Part shown: positions 1-9,466 of the stretch, piece after piece | How positions within the stretch are numbered: the stretch's first letter is position 1 | Layout of the letters: every line of letters begins with the position of its first letter | Assembly: GCA_023525915.1 (NCBI GenBank) | Contig: CP026657.1 | Span: forward strand, 3,434,001 to 3,498,000 | Source: Acetispira formosa (nom. nud.) | GTDB taxonomy: Bacteria > Desulfobacterota > Desulfarculia > Adiutricales > Adiutricaceae | DNA length: 64,000 bases | Direction of reading: 5' to 3' | Translations under genes and position numbers: made by a program | Notes under the pieces: generated by a model | Databases searched by the model: none | What the model was told of the DNA's origin: nothing | The model's input: the letters and a program-made list of their open reading frames with translations, nothing else

Positions 1-2
1 GC

Positions 3-194
3 CCGGAGGCGGAAAAAGTTCTTGTTGAAAAAGGCCTGGAAGCTGAGGAGCAATTTGGCGGCGCCCTGGCTCACGCGGCGGCCGAAGCGATTCCCGGCCG
101 TTCCACCCTGGCCTATAAACAATCCGGGGCCAGAGCGCTGGCCGAGGATGTCCTGACCGGGTTGCGCGCTGAGGCGATGAAAGGGAGGCTGTGA
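3..194 (+). CDS. C-terminal end of a probable FAD-binding (CoxM-like) subunit of a molybdenum hydroxylase, partial
   Basis: An open reading frame enters from the left edge and ends at a TGA that overlaps the GTG of the next frame. The visible 63 residues include GRSTLAYKQSGARALAEDVL, which resembles the end of CoxM/XdhB-type FAD subunits, where an R-x-x-Y-(K/R) segment precedes a final LA-x-VL helix. The next gene is a CoxL-type molybdopterin subunit, and FAD and Mo subunits are usually adjacent. The family call is therefore an inference from a short tail plus context. The FAD-binding part lies outside the window. Confidence 0.5.
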   Translation, partial: PEAEKVLVEKGLEAEEQFGGALAHAAAEAIPGRSTLAYKQSGARALAEDVLTGLRAEAMKGRL

Positions 195-196
195 CC

Positions 197-2419
197 ATGA
201 ATGATTACCGCTATGTCGGAAAAAATATCCTGCGGGCCGACGGACCGGACAAGGTGCGCGGCCGCTACGGCTATCTGGCTGACGAGCCGCTTTACGGCGC
301 ACTTTGCGGAGCCGTGCTTTTCAGTTCCCGCGCCAACGCGCTGGTAAAATCGTTAAAAATGGAAAAGGCGCTGGAACTTCCCGGCGTGCAAATACTGACG
401 TTTCATGACGCTCCGGCCAGCCGTTACAACAGCGGCGAATGGTTTCCCGGCCAGAACGACCACCCTGATGAAACGGTCCTGACCGGCCACGTGCGGCACA
501 TCGGCGACCGCATCGCCCTGGTGCTGGCTGAAGACCGGCCCACGGCCCTGGCCGCCCGCGCGCTCATTGAAGTTGAATATGAGGATTTGCCTCCGGTTGT
601 CAATATTGACACGGCGGAAGAGATGGCCGCCCGTCTCCACGAAGACGGCCACAGCGCCTTTCCCGGCCGCCTGGAATATGGTGAGGTGGACGCGGCCTTT
701 GCCAAGGCGGCCCTCATTGCGGAGGATACCATCACCACTCCGAAGATACATCACGCCGCCATGGAGCCCCATGCGGTTCTGGCTGTGCCCCGGCCGGAAG
801 AGGTGCTGGAGATTCACTCACCCTGTCAGATTATGTTCGGGGTTCAGCATGCCATAGCGGAAGTTCTGCCTCTGCCGCTTTCCAAGATACGGGTGATAAA
901 GGTGAGAATGGGCGGCACCTTTGGCGGCAAACAGGAAGTTGTCTTCGAGCCCCTGTGCGCTTGGGCCGCCTGGAAGTTGGGCCGCCCTGTATCCATAGAT
1001 ACCACCCGCGAGGAGACCATGGTGGCCACCCGCACCCGCGCGGCCACTATTGGAAAAGTCCAGACCGCGCTGGACGGCGAAGGGCGGATTCTGGCCCGCC
1101 GGTTCGACATCACCGCCGACGCCGGGGCCTATCTCTCCGGCACCAAAAAGGTGATGATGGCCATGGGCAAAAAGGCTTCCCGCCTCTATCGCCTTCCGGC
1201 CATGCGCTACGAGGGCCGGGCCCTGCGCACTTCAACCACTCCGGCCGGGGCCTGCCGGGGTTACGGCTCCCCCCAGATTCACGCCATTACCGAAATACAC
1301 ACCGATCTTATGTGTACTCGCCACAACATAGATCCGGTGGAGTTCCGCCGCCTGAACCTGGTGGAGCCTTTTGATAAAGATCCGGCCGGGGCGGCCGATT
1401 TGGGCAACGCCCGGGTGCGCGACTGCCTGGAGCTGGGGCTTGCCGCATTTGAGTGGGAAAGGCGCAAAAGTCCTTCCGCCGAAGGCCGCTTCCGCCGCGG
1501 GGCCGGTTTCGCCTGCTGCACCCACGGTAATGGCTATTATAAAACCATCTATCATGATGTGGCCGGTATGTCCATGCGCCTTATGGAAGACGGCTCGGCC
1601 GTTCTGCGGGCGGGCGTGCATGAGCTGGGCAACGCGGCGGTGCCGGTGCTGGCCCAGATCGCGGCTGAGGTCACCTTCATTGAGCCCGGCCGTATCACGG
1701 TAATGGAAGGTGACACACTTTTCAATAATTATGATATCGGCTGCCAGGCCAGCCGGGGTATTTTTGTGATGGGCGAATGCGCCCGTCTGTGTGCTGAGAA
1801 AGCCATTGAAATGCTTCTGAGCGAAGCCGGGAAAATCTGGGAGGGGCCGGTGCGCTTTATTAACGGCGTTCTCCACACCGGCTCGGAAATCATTTCCCTG
1901 GGCGAAGCTGTGCGCCAGATTGAAATGAAAAGGAGCCAGGCGGTGGAGGTTCACATCCAGCATCGCCCAGAATTCAATCCGGCCTGCTATGGAGTGCATT
2001 TCGTGGATCTGACGGTTGATACTCTCACTGGACTGGTGAGGATCGAAAAATATCTGGCCGTGCATGACGTCGGCCAGGCTATTAACCCAAGTTTCGTCAA
2101 AGGCCAGATCTACGGCGGAGTGCAGATGGGGCTTGGCATGGCCCTGACTGAAGAACTGGCCTTTGACGATTCCGGCCGCCCTTCGGCCCGCAATTTCGAC
2201 AAATACCATCTCATCAACGCGCCCGACATGCCAGAAGTGGATATCATCCTGGTGGAAAAGGGAGAAGAGGGCGGCCCCTTCGGGGCCAAAAGCATCGGTG
2301 AGGTGGCCACGGTGCCGGTGGCCCCGGCGGTGGTCAACGCGGTCAATCGGGCTTTGGGCTCGGAAATGACGGTGCTGCCGCTCACCCCGGCCCGCATAGT
2401 CGCACACATGGCGGGTTAG
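197..2419 (+). CDS. Xanthine dehydrogenase family molybdopterin-binding subunit (CoxL/XdhA-like)
   Basis: Large catalytic subunit of a molybdenum hydroxylase, about 740 residues, close to the usual 750-780. An N-terminal hammerhead domain (about residues 10-130) is followed by the two-part Mo-cofactor domain. Visible family motifs are GGTFGGKQE near residue 240, GACRGYGSPQ near 355, and GAKSIGEVA near 695, whose Glu is the likely catalytic base. These enzymes hydroxylate N-heterocycles, purines or aldehydes with water as oxygen donor, together with FAD and 2Fe-2S subunits. The ATG at 197 is preferred over the GTG at 191 because it lies just after the upstream stop with AGGGAGG in front. The substrate cannot be read from sequence. 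The IclR and TRAP genes downstream suggest a catabolic setting. Confidence 0.88.
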   Translation: MNDYRYVGKNILRADGPDKVRGRYGYLADEPLYGALCGAVLFSSRANALVKSLKMEKALELPGVQILTFHDAPASRYNSGEWFPGQNDHPDETVLTGHVRHIGDRIALVLAEDRPTALAARALIEVEYEDLPPVVNIDTAEEMAARLHEDGHSAFPGRLEYGEVDAAFAKAALIAEDTITTPKIHHAAMEPHAVLAVPRPEEVLEIHSPCQIMFGVQHAIAEVLPLPLSKIRVIKVRMGGTFGGKQEVVFEPLCAWAAWKLGRPVSIDTTREETMVATRTRAATIGKVQTALDGEGRILARRFDITADAGAYLSGTKKVMMAMGKKASRLYRLPAMRYEGRALRTSTTPAGACRGYGSPQIHAITEIHTDLMCTRHNIDPVEFRRLNLVEPFDKDPAGAADLGNARVRDCLELGLAAFEWERRKSPSAEGRFRRGAGFACCTHGNGYYKTIYHDVAGMSMRLMEDGSAVLRAGVHELGNAAVPVLAQIAAEVTFIEPGRITVMEGDTLFNNYDIGCQASRGIFVMGECARLCAEKAIEMLLSEAGKIWEGPVRFINGVLHTGSEIISLGEAVRQIEMKRSQAVEVHIQHRPEFNPACYGVHFVDLTVDTLTGLVRIEKYLAVHDVGQAINPSFVKGQIYGGVQMGLGMALTEELAFDDSGRPSARNFDKYHLINAPDMPEVDIILVEKGEEGGPFGAKSIGEVATVPVAPAVVNAVNRALGSEMTVLPLTPARIVAHMAG

Positions 2420-2439
2420 GATAATCATTGTCAGATAAA

Positions 2440-2600
2440 ACGCGGAGGGCGGGGCGATTTGAATTATGGCTTTTTCCCTTAAACCAGCGGCCGGTCAGCT
2501 ACGCAAAAAGCGTGGTTTTTGCTTCGCGAGCGGCTTTTATGGCCTCAAAACCAGTCGCTGGCGCTCCGTCTCCCCGCTGGGTCGACCTGCTATTTTCAAA
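2440..2600 (+). repeat. Family A intergenic repeat, copy 1
   Basis: This copy starts just after the CoxL stop. Its core has a small hairpin, GCAAAAAGCGTGGTTTTTGC (about 2502-2521), followed by TTCGCGAGCGGC and AACCAGTCGCTGGCGCTCCG. The same core occurs near 42.3 kb (+), 45.1 kb (-) and 58.4 kb (+). Short frames drawn through it have no family resemblance and are not called as genes. It runs directly into a family B element. Confidence 0.8.
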
Positions 2601-2604
2601 ATGT

Positions 2605-2930
2605 GGACTTTTCCCTAAAACGGTGGCCCGCCCGGGGAGCAAAAATCGTGGTCCCCTCTGGAGAAATCTCACCGCCCCGCCCTCCTGGACATAGTTGGCT
2701 CATGTAAGAAAGCCGCAACCGTCATCCTTACCAAACGCTGACACTGACCAGGCCGGGCGGGCGAAAAATTTTCTGTAAGTCGCTCGTAATTTTGCTCCCC
2801 GGACGGGCACGGACAGACAAAATGCCGCAGAAGCCACCCGGCCGGGAATACGAGAAAATTACGAGCGACGTCAGAAATTTTTTCGCCCGCCCGGTCGGGT
2901 TTTACCTAAAAATCTCACCCCGCGATCCCG
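2605..2930 (+). repeat. Family B hairpin repeat, copy 1
   Basis: Long imperfect inverted repeat. The left arm (about 2752-2815) begins GCCGGGCGGGCGAAAAATTT and contains AAGTCGCTCGTAATTTTGCT. The right arm (about 2838-2905) contains AAAATTACGAGCGACGTCAG and ends TCGCCCGCCCGGTCGG. A conserved lead-in, CACCGCCCCGCCCTCCTGGA, lies near 2670-2690. Copies occur near 18.4-18.7 kb (reverse) and 28.55-28.8 kb. Every copy is intergenic and no transposase is nearby. The remaining 2931-3065 is AT-rich with nothing recognisable. Confidence 0.8.
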
Positions 2931-3065
2931 CCTCATTGCCTTGAGTGACCATCCGCTTTAAATATTTAAACAAATCGTCGTATACAAAGTTTAATGATTA
3001 AGGTTCGTTGTTGCCGTCCGGTTGCTATGGAAGGTAAAAAAAGAAGTGACTTTTCGAAAAAATTG

Positions 3066-3095
3066 TTGACAACAAAAAAATGGCTGTGCTATCCT
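3066..3095 (+). promoter_or_regulatory. Sigma-70-type promoter upstream of the IclR gene
   Basis: TTGACA at 3066-3071 and TATCCT at 3090-3095, with an 18-bp spacer. It is flanked by an inverted pair, CTATGGAA near 3023 and TTCCATAG near 3098, which could be an operator, perhaps for the regulator's own product. This is inferred from sequence only. The transcript would have a long leader of about 230 nt before the start at 3331. Confidence 0.5.
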
Positions 3096-3330
3096 ATTTC
3101 CATAGAAGGAATTAAGTTGCTCACAGCGGAACGATAGGCGATATATTAAATCCTTGTGTTGCCATAGGTGTAACAAAGAGGTAAAATGAATATTGTCTGT
3201 CGCATACTTGTAAAAAAGTTATTGTTCCCTAGGGCGAAATAGAGGGTGCGCCAGCGCACCAGCCGCCACGGGACTCTCTTTCAATAGACTTCCCAAGCAC
3301 CGGCAGATGAATAAAAACCGGAGAACATAT

Positions 3331-4110
3331 ATGGCAGAGAGCAGATTAATCGAATCAGTGGCCAGGGCGCTGGACATTATGGAAGTCCTTGACGTTGACG
3401 GCGAACTGGGGATAACGGAAATCGCCAGAAAGCTCGGCATGGAAAAGAGCACCGTCTATCGGGCCATCAACACTTTAAGGGCCCGGCACTATGTCAGTCA
3501 GGACCCCGATACCCTCAAATACTCCAACAGCTATAAACTTTTTGAGATGGGGCATAACGTGGCCCGCAACACCGGGCTCCCGAAAATGGCTTATCGCTTC
3601 ATGCGCCACCTGGCCACCACGGCCAAGGGGGCGGTGAATCTGGGCGTGCGTGACGGCAAAAAAGTAGTTTATATAGACAAAATCGAAAGCGATGAAACGG
3701 TAAAAGTCTGCATGAAAATAGGGCAGGGCATTCCCCTTTACTGCACCGGCCTTGGCAAATCCCTTCTGGCCTATATGCCAGAGCGGGAAGTGCGGGCCCT
3801 GTTGGGCAAAGAGACTTTTGAACGCTTCACCGCCACCACTCACACAGATATTGATTCGTTGCTGGCTGATCTGGCCGACATCCGCAAACGCGGCTACAGC
3901 ATAGATGACGAGGAGCATATCATGGGCATTCTATGCGTGGCCGCGCCGGCTTTCAACGCCAAGGGCGAAACCATCGCGGCCATCAGCCTGGCCACGCCCA
4001 AAATGGCCCACAGCGATCCCGCCCAGACCGAGCAGCTGGGCCAGGCCGTCTATGAAGCGGCCGAAGGCTTCACCCAGTCGCTGGGCGGCCGCCGTCCGGT
4101 TTATTTTTAA
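3331..4110 (+). CDS. IclR-family transcriptional regulator
   Basis: 259 residues, normal for IclR proteins. The N-terminal winged helix-turn-helix (about 5-65, with LGITEIARKLGMEKSTVYRA) is followed by the IclR effector domain (about 80-250), including GQGIPLYCTGLGKSLLAY and a late AAPAFNAKGETIAAISLATP segment. These regulators bind small organic acids and control nearby catabolic genes. The start at 3331 is chosen over an in-frame ATG at 3307 because GGAG lies 7 bases before it and the HTH begins at once. It precedes a TRAP transporter in the same direction. It may control that operon and the molybdenum hydroxylase, which is inference. Confidence 0.9.
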   Translation: MAESRLIESVARALDIMEVLDVDGELGITEIARKLGMEKSTVYRAINTLRARHYVSQDPDTLKYSNSYKLFEMGHNVARNTGLPKMAYRFMRHLATTAKGAVNLGVRDGKKVVYIDKIESDETVKVCMKIGQGIPLYCTGLGKSLLAYMPEREVRALLGKETFERFTATTHTDIDSLLADLADIRKRGYSIDDEEHIMGILCVAAPAFNAKGETIAAISLATPKMAHSDPAQTEQLGQAVYEAAEGFTQSLGGRRPVYF

Positions 4111-4299
4111 AAATTCTGAATCGCAATCCTTAGGGAGCGATCCTTACGGGCTGCGGCCTTATTCCTGAATGCCGCCAAGCGGCGCTTGTCAACCAACAGA
4201 GCCCCAGCCGGGGCAATGCGCCGATGTATCTGGTCGGCGCACCCAAGAGTTAGGCCGGGAACTACCCCGCCGCCTTGCCAACTTACATTGGAGGATGAA

Positions 4300-5271
4300 A
4301 TGAAGAAGTTTACGACCCTGATTATCGCGGTGTTCGCCCTGTGCCTGTTCGCCGGAACCGCCCTGGCCGACGCCAAGTACATCATGCGCATCGGCACCAC
4401 CACCGAGCCTGAAGGCCACTATCACAAGGGCCTGTTGCAGTTCAAGGAAAAAGTGGAGCAATACACCGACGGCCAGGTGCAGGTTGATATTTTCCTCTCC
4501 AGCCAGCTTGGCAACGAACGCGACATGATTGAGGGCCTGAGCATGGGTCTTTTGGAAGGTTCACTGACCTCCTCCGCTCCGCTGGCCAATTTTTCACCCG
4601 ATTTCCTCCTCCTGGATTTCCCCTATGTGGTTACTGACCGTGAAAAAGCCTATAAAGTTATGGACGGCCCGGTCGGCCAGGCCATTTTAGGCACTATGGA
4701 TTCCAAAGGCGTGAAAGCCATGGGTTTCTGGGAAAACGGATTCCGCCACGTCACCAACTCCAAGCGCCCCATCGTCAACCCTGAAGACCTCAAGGGCCTG
4801 AAGATCCGCACCATGGAAAACCCCATTCATCAGGCCACCTTTGAATTTTTCGGAGCCACCCCGACTCCCATGGCCTGGAGCGAAGTCTTCCTGGCTCTTC
4901 AGCAGGGCACCATCGACGGTCAGGAAAACCCCCTGGTTATCATCGATACCGTGAAGGTCTATGAAGTGCAGAAATACATCTCCCTGACCGGCCACTTCTA
5001 TTCACCGGCCGTGTTCATGCTCTCCAAGCAGATTTTCGACAGCTATCCGGCCGACATTCAGGAAGCCATCGTCAAAGCTGAAAAGGAAGCCCGCGATTGG
5101 GAACGCGCCTACAGCGCCCAGCTTGATGAACAGCTGGTTAAAGACCTGACCGCCAAGGGTGTAGAGATCAACACTGTTGACGCCGCCGCCTGGAAGGCCG
5201 CCTGCGCCCCCATTTATGAAAAGTTCAAAGACCGTGTCAACGCCGATTATCTCAAGGCTATGCTTGAGTAA
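4300..5271 (+). CDS. dctP: TRAP transporter substrate-binding protein (DctP family)
   Basis: 323 residues with a clear signal peptide, MKKFTTLIIAVFALCLFAG..ALA, cut after about residue 22. The mature part has the DctP/TeaA fold hallmarks: an early KYIMRIGTTTEPEG-type strand, the conserved arginine in LKIRTMENP (about residue 170) that grips the substrate carboxylate, and the following ALQQGTIDGQENPL. It captures an organic acid in the periplasm and passes it to DctQM. The start at 4300 has TTGGAGGA before it. The in-frame extension upstream to 4186 would bury the signal peptide and is rejected. The substrate is unknown. Confidence 0.93.
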   Translation: MKKFTTLIIAVFALCLFAGTALADAKYIMRIGTTTEPEGHYHKGLLQFKEKVEQYTDGQVQVDIFLSSQLGNERDMIEGLSMGLLEGSLTSSAPLANFSPDFLLLDFPYVVTDREKAYKVMDGPVGQAILGTMDSKGVKAMGFWENGFRHVTNSKRPIVNPEDLKGLKIRTMENPIHQATFEFFGATPTPMAWSEVFLALQQGTIDGQENPLVIIDTVKVYEVQKYISLTGHFYSPAVFMLSKQIFDSYPADIQEAIVKAEKEARDWERAYSAQLDEQLVKDLTAKGVEINTVDAAAWKAACAPIYEKFKDRVNADYLKAMLE

Positions 5272-5284
5272 TTGACTCCGGTTT

Positions 5285-5313
5285 GGTATTCGCCCCCAAT
5301 GGGGGCGAATACC
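5285..5313 (+). terminator. Perfect hairpin between dctP and dctQ
   Basis: GGTATTCGCCCCC, a 3-nt loop, then the exact complement, with no U-run following. Such hairpins after binding-protein genes commonly cause partial termination or protect the upstream mRNA 3' end, giving more DctP than DctQM. That role is inferred here. Confidence 0.6.
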
Positions 5314-5482
5314 GATACACAAAATTCCATATTTTTTAACGGAACCGAATTTCGGCTCCCCTTGCGGCAGAAACAATTATCATAACAATTTTTAGAAAAC
5401 CGGCGTGCCTCATCACCGGAGCCAGCACGCCCTGCGACAGCTTTATCCTGAAAACGACCCCCTGACTGTGAAGAGGTCCATT

Positions 5483-6034
5483 ATGAAGAAAATTTTGAAT
5501 CACCTGGAAGAATATATAATGGCCGTGCTGCTTCCCGTCATGTGCCTTATAATTTTCCTGAACACCGTTGGACGTTATACTCAGACTTTTTCCATGCCCT
5601 GGGCCGAGGAAGCGGCCCGTTACTGCATGATCTGGCTGGTGTTCCTGGGCATTGCCGCGGCGGCCAGAAAGAATTCCCACTTTGCCGTTGAAGTATTTTT
5701 CCTGATAACCCCGAAGTCATTTCATAAATATATACGCACCATCATCATGCTGATCGTTCTGGGTTTCACCCTGAAAATCTCCCACATCTCCATTGAGTTC
5801 ATTCAACGGCTCCAAGCCATGGACCAGGTGTCGCCTTCACTGGCCATACCCATGTGGATGATGTATGCGGCCATACCCTGCGGCTGTTTTTTAATGGCCA
5901 TTCGCACGGTTCAATATTTTGTGAACAACTTCAAAACCACTTGGGACCCCAAGGCTGAAGCGGCCAAGGAATTTGCCCAGGAAAGCTGCCCGGCCGACGA
6001 AGCCGCTGGCGCTGAAGACGGCAAAAAGGAGTAG
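5483..6034 (+). CDS. dctQ: TRAP transporter small permease (DctQ family)
   Basis: 183 residues with four predicted membrane segments (about 13-33, 47-65, 87-107, 127-147) and a charged cytoplasmic tail. The family motif around PWAEEAARYCMIWLVFLG is present at about residues 37-55. The small subunit pairs with DctM to form the membrane part of the TRAP transporter. The ATG at 5483 has AGAGG upstream. The alternative start at 5405 adds a non-conserved N-terminus and is rejected. It lies 4 bases before dctM, so the two are translationally close. Confidence 0.9.
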   Translation: MKKILNHLEEYIMAVLLPVMCLIIFLNTVGRYTQTFSMPWAEEAARYCMIWLVFLGIAAAARKNSHFAVEVFFLITPKSFHKYIRTIIMLIVLGFTLKISHISIEFIQRLQAMDQVSPSLAIPMWMMYAAIPCGCFLMAIRTVQYFVNNFKTTWDPKAEAAKEFAQESCPADEAAGAEDGKKE

Positions 6035-6038
6035 CATC

Positions 6039-7319
6039 ATGGGTTTCATTCTGTTCGGCGTTCTTCTGGTGATGTTGTTCTTCGGCGTGCCGATAGCTGT
6101 TTCCATGGGCCTGGCCGTGCTGGCCGCGCTCAACTTCGGTGACGGCCGCACTCCTGAGCTTCTGATTGTTCAGCGCATGTTCACCTCACTGGATAATTTT
6201 CCCTTCATGGCCATTCCCTTTTTCATCCTGGCCGGTGACCTCATGCAGTGCGGCGGCATTTCCGCCCGCCTGATCCACTTCATCAAGATTCTTCTGCGCA
6301 AAGTTCCGGCCCGCCTGTCGGTCATCAGCACCGTCGGCAGCGGTTTCTTCGGGGCCATCAGCGGCTCGAACCCGGCCACGGTCGCGGCCATTGGCGGGAT
6401 TATGATCCCGGAAATGAAAAAGAGCGGCTATCCTTCGGCCAAAGCGGCCGCCATTGCCGCCGCTTCCGGTACTCTGGGCGTTATCATTCCGCCCAGCATT
6501 TCCATGGTCACCTATTCGCTGATAGCCTCCGTCTCCATCGGCACGATGTTTGTCGGCGGCATTGTGCCGGGCATAGTTCTAGGTCTGGCCATGATTACCG
6601 TCAGTATGATTACTTGCATGAAAATTGAGAAAAAAGCGGTTGAGAAAATTGCCCCCGGCGAGCTTGGCCGGGCCTTTATCGACGCCATTGCCGCTCTGTT
6701 CATGCCCGTCATCATTCTCGGCGGCATTTACGGCCAAATCTGCACGCCCACTGAAGCGGCGGCCGTGGCCTGTATGTACGCTTTCATCATCAGCTGCCTG
6801 GTTTATCGGGAACTGCCTTTCAGCCAGCTTCCGGCCATCTTCATCAAATCGGCCACCAGCACGGCTATCGTTCTTCTGGTGGTGGCCCTGTCCGCGCCTT
6901 TTTCCTGGCTCATGACCAGCGCCGGCATCCCCGGCAAAATCACCACCACCCTGGTCAGTGTCTTTGAGAATAAATACGCTATTCTGTTGATGATGAATGC
7001 GGCCCTTCTGTTCCTGGGCTGTTTTCTGGAAACCCAGTCCATCATTCTTCTGATGACCCCGATCCTGTTGCCGCTGGCCCGCCAGTTCGGAATCGACCCC
7101 ATCGCCCTGGGCCTGATCATGATCATCAATACCTCCATCGGCATGATCACTCCGCCTATGGCCGTCAACCTTTATGTGGCCAGCAGTATTTCCGGCTCCA
7201 GTATCGAGTCAATTTCGCGGCAGGTGGTGCCATACTTTGTGACGCTGGTACTCATCATGCTCACCTTCACCTATTTTCCGCAGATACTCATGTGGCTGCC
7301 CAAACTGACCGGCGGTTGA
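6039..7319 (+). CDS. dctM: TRAP transporter large permease (DctM family)
   Basis: 426 residues, typical of DctM, with about 12 membrane spans. Family signatures include FILAGDLMQCGGIS-type (about 65-80), GSGFFGAISGSNPATVAAIG (about 100-120), SGTLGVIIPPSISMV, and the late GMITPPMAVNLYVASSIS. It transports the ligand delivered by DctP using a sodium gradient. The ATG at 6039 follows the dctQ stop and has AAGGAG upstream. An in-frame start inside dctQ is rejected. The gene ends exactly where the family D repeat begins. Confidence 0.93.
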   Translation: MGFILFGVLLVMLFFGVPIAVSMGLAVLAALNFGDGRTPELLIVQRMFTSLDNFPFMAIPFFILAGDLMQCGGISARLIHFIKILLRKVPARLSVISTVGSGFFGAISGSNPATVAAIGGIMIPEMKKSGYPSAKAAAIAAASGTLGVIIPPSISMVTYSLIASVSIGTMFVGGIVPGIVLGLAMITVSMITCMKIEKKAVEKIAPGELGRAFIDAIAALFMPVIILGGIYGQICTPTEAAAVACMYAFIISCLVYRELPFSQLPAIFIKSATSTAIVLLVVALSAPFSWLMTSAGIPGKITTTLVSVFENKYAILLMMNAALLFLGCFLETQSIILLMTPILLPLARQFGIDPIALGLIMIINTSIGMITPPMAVNLYVASSISGSSIESISRQVVPYFVTLVLIMLTFTYFPQILMWLPKLTGG

Positions 7320-7500
7320 CCAGGGCAGTGCCCTGGACCCACCAGGGCAGGGCCCTGGACCCAATTCCGATGCGGCGGTTTCGACCAGACCAGAGTTACG
7401 GCCGGGAAGTAGCCGCCTACACCGGGAGCATACGAGCCATAGCCAAGGGGGCAACGCTCTTCACACGATGATGGCCGCCGTAATTAACTATTACGGGAAA
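7320..7500 (+). repeat. Family D leader-like element before ilvD
   Basis: Begins at the dctM stop with CCAGGGCAGTGCCCTGG and a near-copy of it. A core follows that is shared with 9233-9440: TTTCGACCAGACCAGAGTTA, then CGGCCGGGAAGTA, then GCCATAGCCAAGGGGGCAAC, then ACGATGATGGCC and AATTAACTATTACGGGAAA. CCAT...ATGG and the enclosed hairpin suggest a folded RNA. It sits about 60 nt before the ilvD start, so it may be a leader, or a mobile palindrome. Confidence 0.65.
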
Positions 7501-7558
7501 ACGCCCCCCAGACCCAGTCCAGTGCGGACCACGCACACACGCACACAGGAGAGGTATT

Positions 7559-9232
7559 ATGAAAAGCGATATAACCAAAAAAGGCCTGGAGCGGGCCACC
7601 CACCGCGCCCTCTATCACTCAATGGGGCACAGCCGCGACGACCTGAAAAAACCTTTGATCGGCATAGTCAATTCCTTCAATGAATCCATGCCGGGCCATG
7701 TGCACCTCAACGCCATTACCCGCGCCGTGCGTGACGGCATTTTGGCGGCGGGCGGCAACCCCATCGAATTCCCCACCATCGGCATTTGCGACGGCATAGC
7801 CCAGGGCAACTTCGGCATGCACTTTCCACTGGCCAGCCGTGAACTAATCGCCGACACCATTGAAACCATGATGGAAGCCCACTCTTACGACGCCATGGTC
7901 ATGGTCACCAACTGCGATAAGATCACCCCCGGCATGCTCATGGCCGCTGTGCGTATTAACGTCCCGGCCATTATTGTCAGCGGCGGCCCCATGGCCACCG
8001 GCTGCGCCAAAGGCAAATCCATCGGCTACACCGACCTCATGGCCACTCAGGGAAAAGTGGCCAAAAACGAAATGACCGATGAGGAACTGGCCGAACTTGA
8101 AGCCTGCGCCCTGCCGGGAGCTGGAGCCTGCAACCTTCTGGGCACGGCCAATTCCATGAACTTCCTCACCGAAGGTCTGGGCATGTGCCTGCCCGGCTCG
8201 GCCGTTCCGGCCGTAACCGGACAGCGGATCGCCCTGGCCAAAAAGAGCGGCGAAATGATCATGGAGCTGTATCGCCAACAAATAACTCCGCGCCAGATCG
8301 TGACCAAAAAAGCCCTGGAGAACGCCATTGCCCTGGATATGGCCATTGGCGGCTCCTCTAATACTGTCCTCCACCTGACCGCTCTGGCCTATGAGGCCGA
8401 CATCGATTTTGATGTACGCATTTTTGATGAAATGGCTCCGAAAATACCGCATCTGGTCAAGATGCGCCCGGCTGAAAACGGCCACTACCCGGAAGATGTG
8501 CATCACGCCGGAGGCATAGCGGCCGTCTTGAATCGCCTGGTGAAACTTGGCCTCATCCACGAAGACGCCATGACTGTGACGGCCCGGAGCATGGGCGATA
8601 CCGTCCGCAATGTGGAAGTGATCAACCCTGAAGTAATTCGCCCGCTGGAAAACGCCTATTCGAAGACGGGCGGCCTGAAGCTGGTGTTCGGTAACCTGGC
8701 CCCCGGCGGAGCGGTTTGCAAGCTCGCGGCGGTGAATCCGGCCATGCACGTTCATCGCGGCCCGGCCCGTGTTTTCGACCAGGAGGAACCGGCGGTGGCG
8801 GCTATCTACGGCGGCCGGATCAAGCCGGGCGACGTGGTGGTGGTGCGTTATGAGGGCCCCAAAGGCGGCCCCGGCATGCGTGAAATGCTGACGCCGACGG
8901 TGGCTATCGTGGGCATGGGTTTAGGAAAGGAAGTGGGCCTGATAACGGACGGCCGCTTCTCCGGCGCGACCAGCGGCGCGGCCATCGGCCACATCTCGCC
9001 GGAGGCGGCCGACGGCGGCCCCCTGGCCCTGGTGGAAGAAGGCGATATGATATCGTTTGACATTCCCAAGGGCGTTCTGACCCTGGAGGTGGCTGAAGAG
9101 GAACTGGCCAAACGGCGTGCGGCCTGGAAGAAGCCGCCAAGCAAGATGCCCAAGCACAGCTATCTGGCCCGCTATTCAAAGATGGTTTCCTCCGCCATGG
9201 ACGGAGCTGTCTTCAAAGTCGACGAAGACTAA
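7559..9232 (+). CDS. ilvD: Dihydroxy-acid dehydratase family (IlvD/Edd)
   Basis: 557 residues, the normal length. The iron-sulfur cysteines are visible in GICDGIAQG (about 80), [10 protein letters not shown] (about 118) and [14 protein letters not shown] (about 190). IlvD converts 2,3-dihydroxyisovalerate to 2-ketoisovalerate in valine and pantothenate synthesis. The third cysteine context, CN-x2-GTA-x-SM, recalls sugar-acid dehydratases as well as classic IlvD (CGGMYTANTM), so a sugar-acid substrate is possible. The next genes panB and panE use ketoisovalerate and its product, which supports the IlvD role. The preceding IclR-TRAP block suggests a catabolic alternative. AGGAGAGG lies before the start. 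Confidence 0.85.
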   Translation: MKSDITKKGLERATHRALYHSMGHSRDDLKKPLIGIVNSFNESMPGHVHLNAITRAVRDGILAAGGNPIEFPTIGICDGIAQGNFGMHFPLASRELIADTIETMMEAHSYDAMVMVTNCDKITPGMLMAAVRINVPAIIVSGGPMATGCAKGKSIGYTDLMATQGKVAKNEMTDEELAELEACALPGAGACNLLGTANSMNFLTEGLGMCLPGSAVPAVTGQRIALAKKSGEMIMELYRQQITPRQIVTKKALENAIALDMAIGGSSNTVLHLTALAYEADIDFDVRIFDEMAPKIPHLVKMRPAENGHYPEDVHHAGGIAAVLNRLVKLGLIHEDAMTVTARSMGDTVRNVEVINPEVIRPLENAYSKTGGLKLVFGNLAPGGAVCKLAAVNPAMHVHRGPARVFDQEEPAVAAIYGGRIKPGDVVVVRYEGPKGGPGMREMLTPTVAIVGMGLGKEVGLITDGRFSGATSGAAIGHISPEAADGGPLALVEEGDMISFDIPKGVLTLEVAEEELAKRRAAWKKPPSKMPKHSYLARYSKMVSSAMDGAVFKVDED

Positions 9233-9440
9233 CCAGGGCAGAGCCCTGGACCCCCCGGATGCTCGCGCATCCTCTCCGAGGCGGCGCTTTCGACCAGACC
9301 AGAGTTACGGCCGGGAAGTATCCGCTAAAGATTGTCTTCGCGTGAATATTATGCGGCCATAGCCAAGAGGGCCACGCTCTTAATACGATGATGGCCGCCA
9401 AAATTAACTATTACGGGAAACTCCCACCTAGACGTGGGGT
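9233..9440 (+). repeat. Family D leader-like element before panB
   Basis: Second copy of the element before ilvD, starting at the ilvD stop with CCAGGGCAGAGCCCTGG. It shares TTTCGACCAGACCAGAGTTA, CGGCCGGGAAGTA and a hairpin region GGCCATAGCCAAGAGGGCCA ... GATGATGGCC, ending with AATTAACTATTACGGGAAA. The linker between the two conserved blocks differs freely. That spacing pattern resembles a structured RNA leader more than a simple insertion. Confidence 0.65.
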
Positions 9441-9466
9441 CCGGGCTCCGCCCGGAGGAGATTGGA

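Noticed and set aside
1232..2428. 398-residue open frame antisense to the CoxL-like gene
   Set aside because: Shadow frame caused by GC-rich codon use; composition is His-rich and without domains, while the sense frame has all family motifs.
2494..2930. CRISPR array, suggested by repeated motifs in several gaps
   Set aside because: Repeats are not regularly spaced, lack spacers, and no cas gene is present.
3219..3452. Small minus-strand frame at the start of the IclR gene
   Set aside because: Antisense overlap with a well-supported regulator and no recognisable features.
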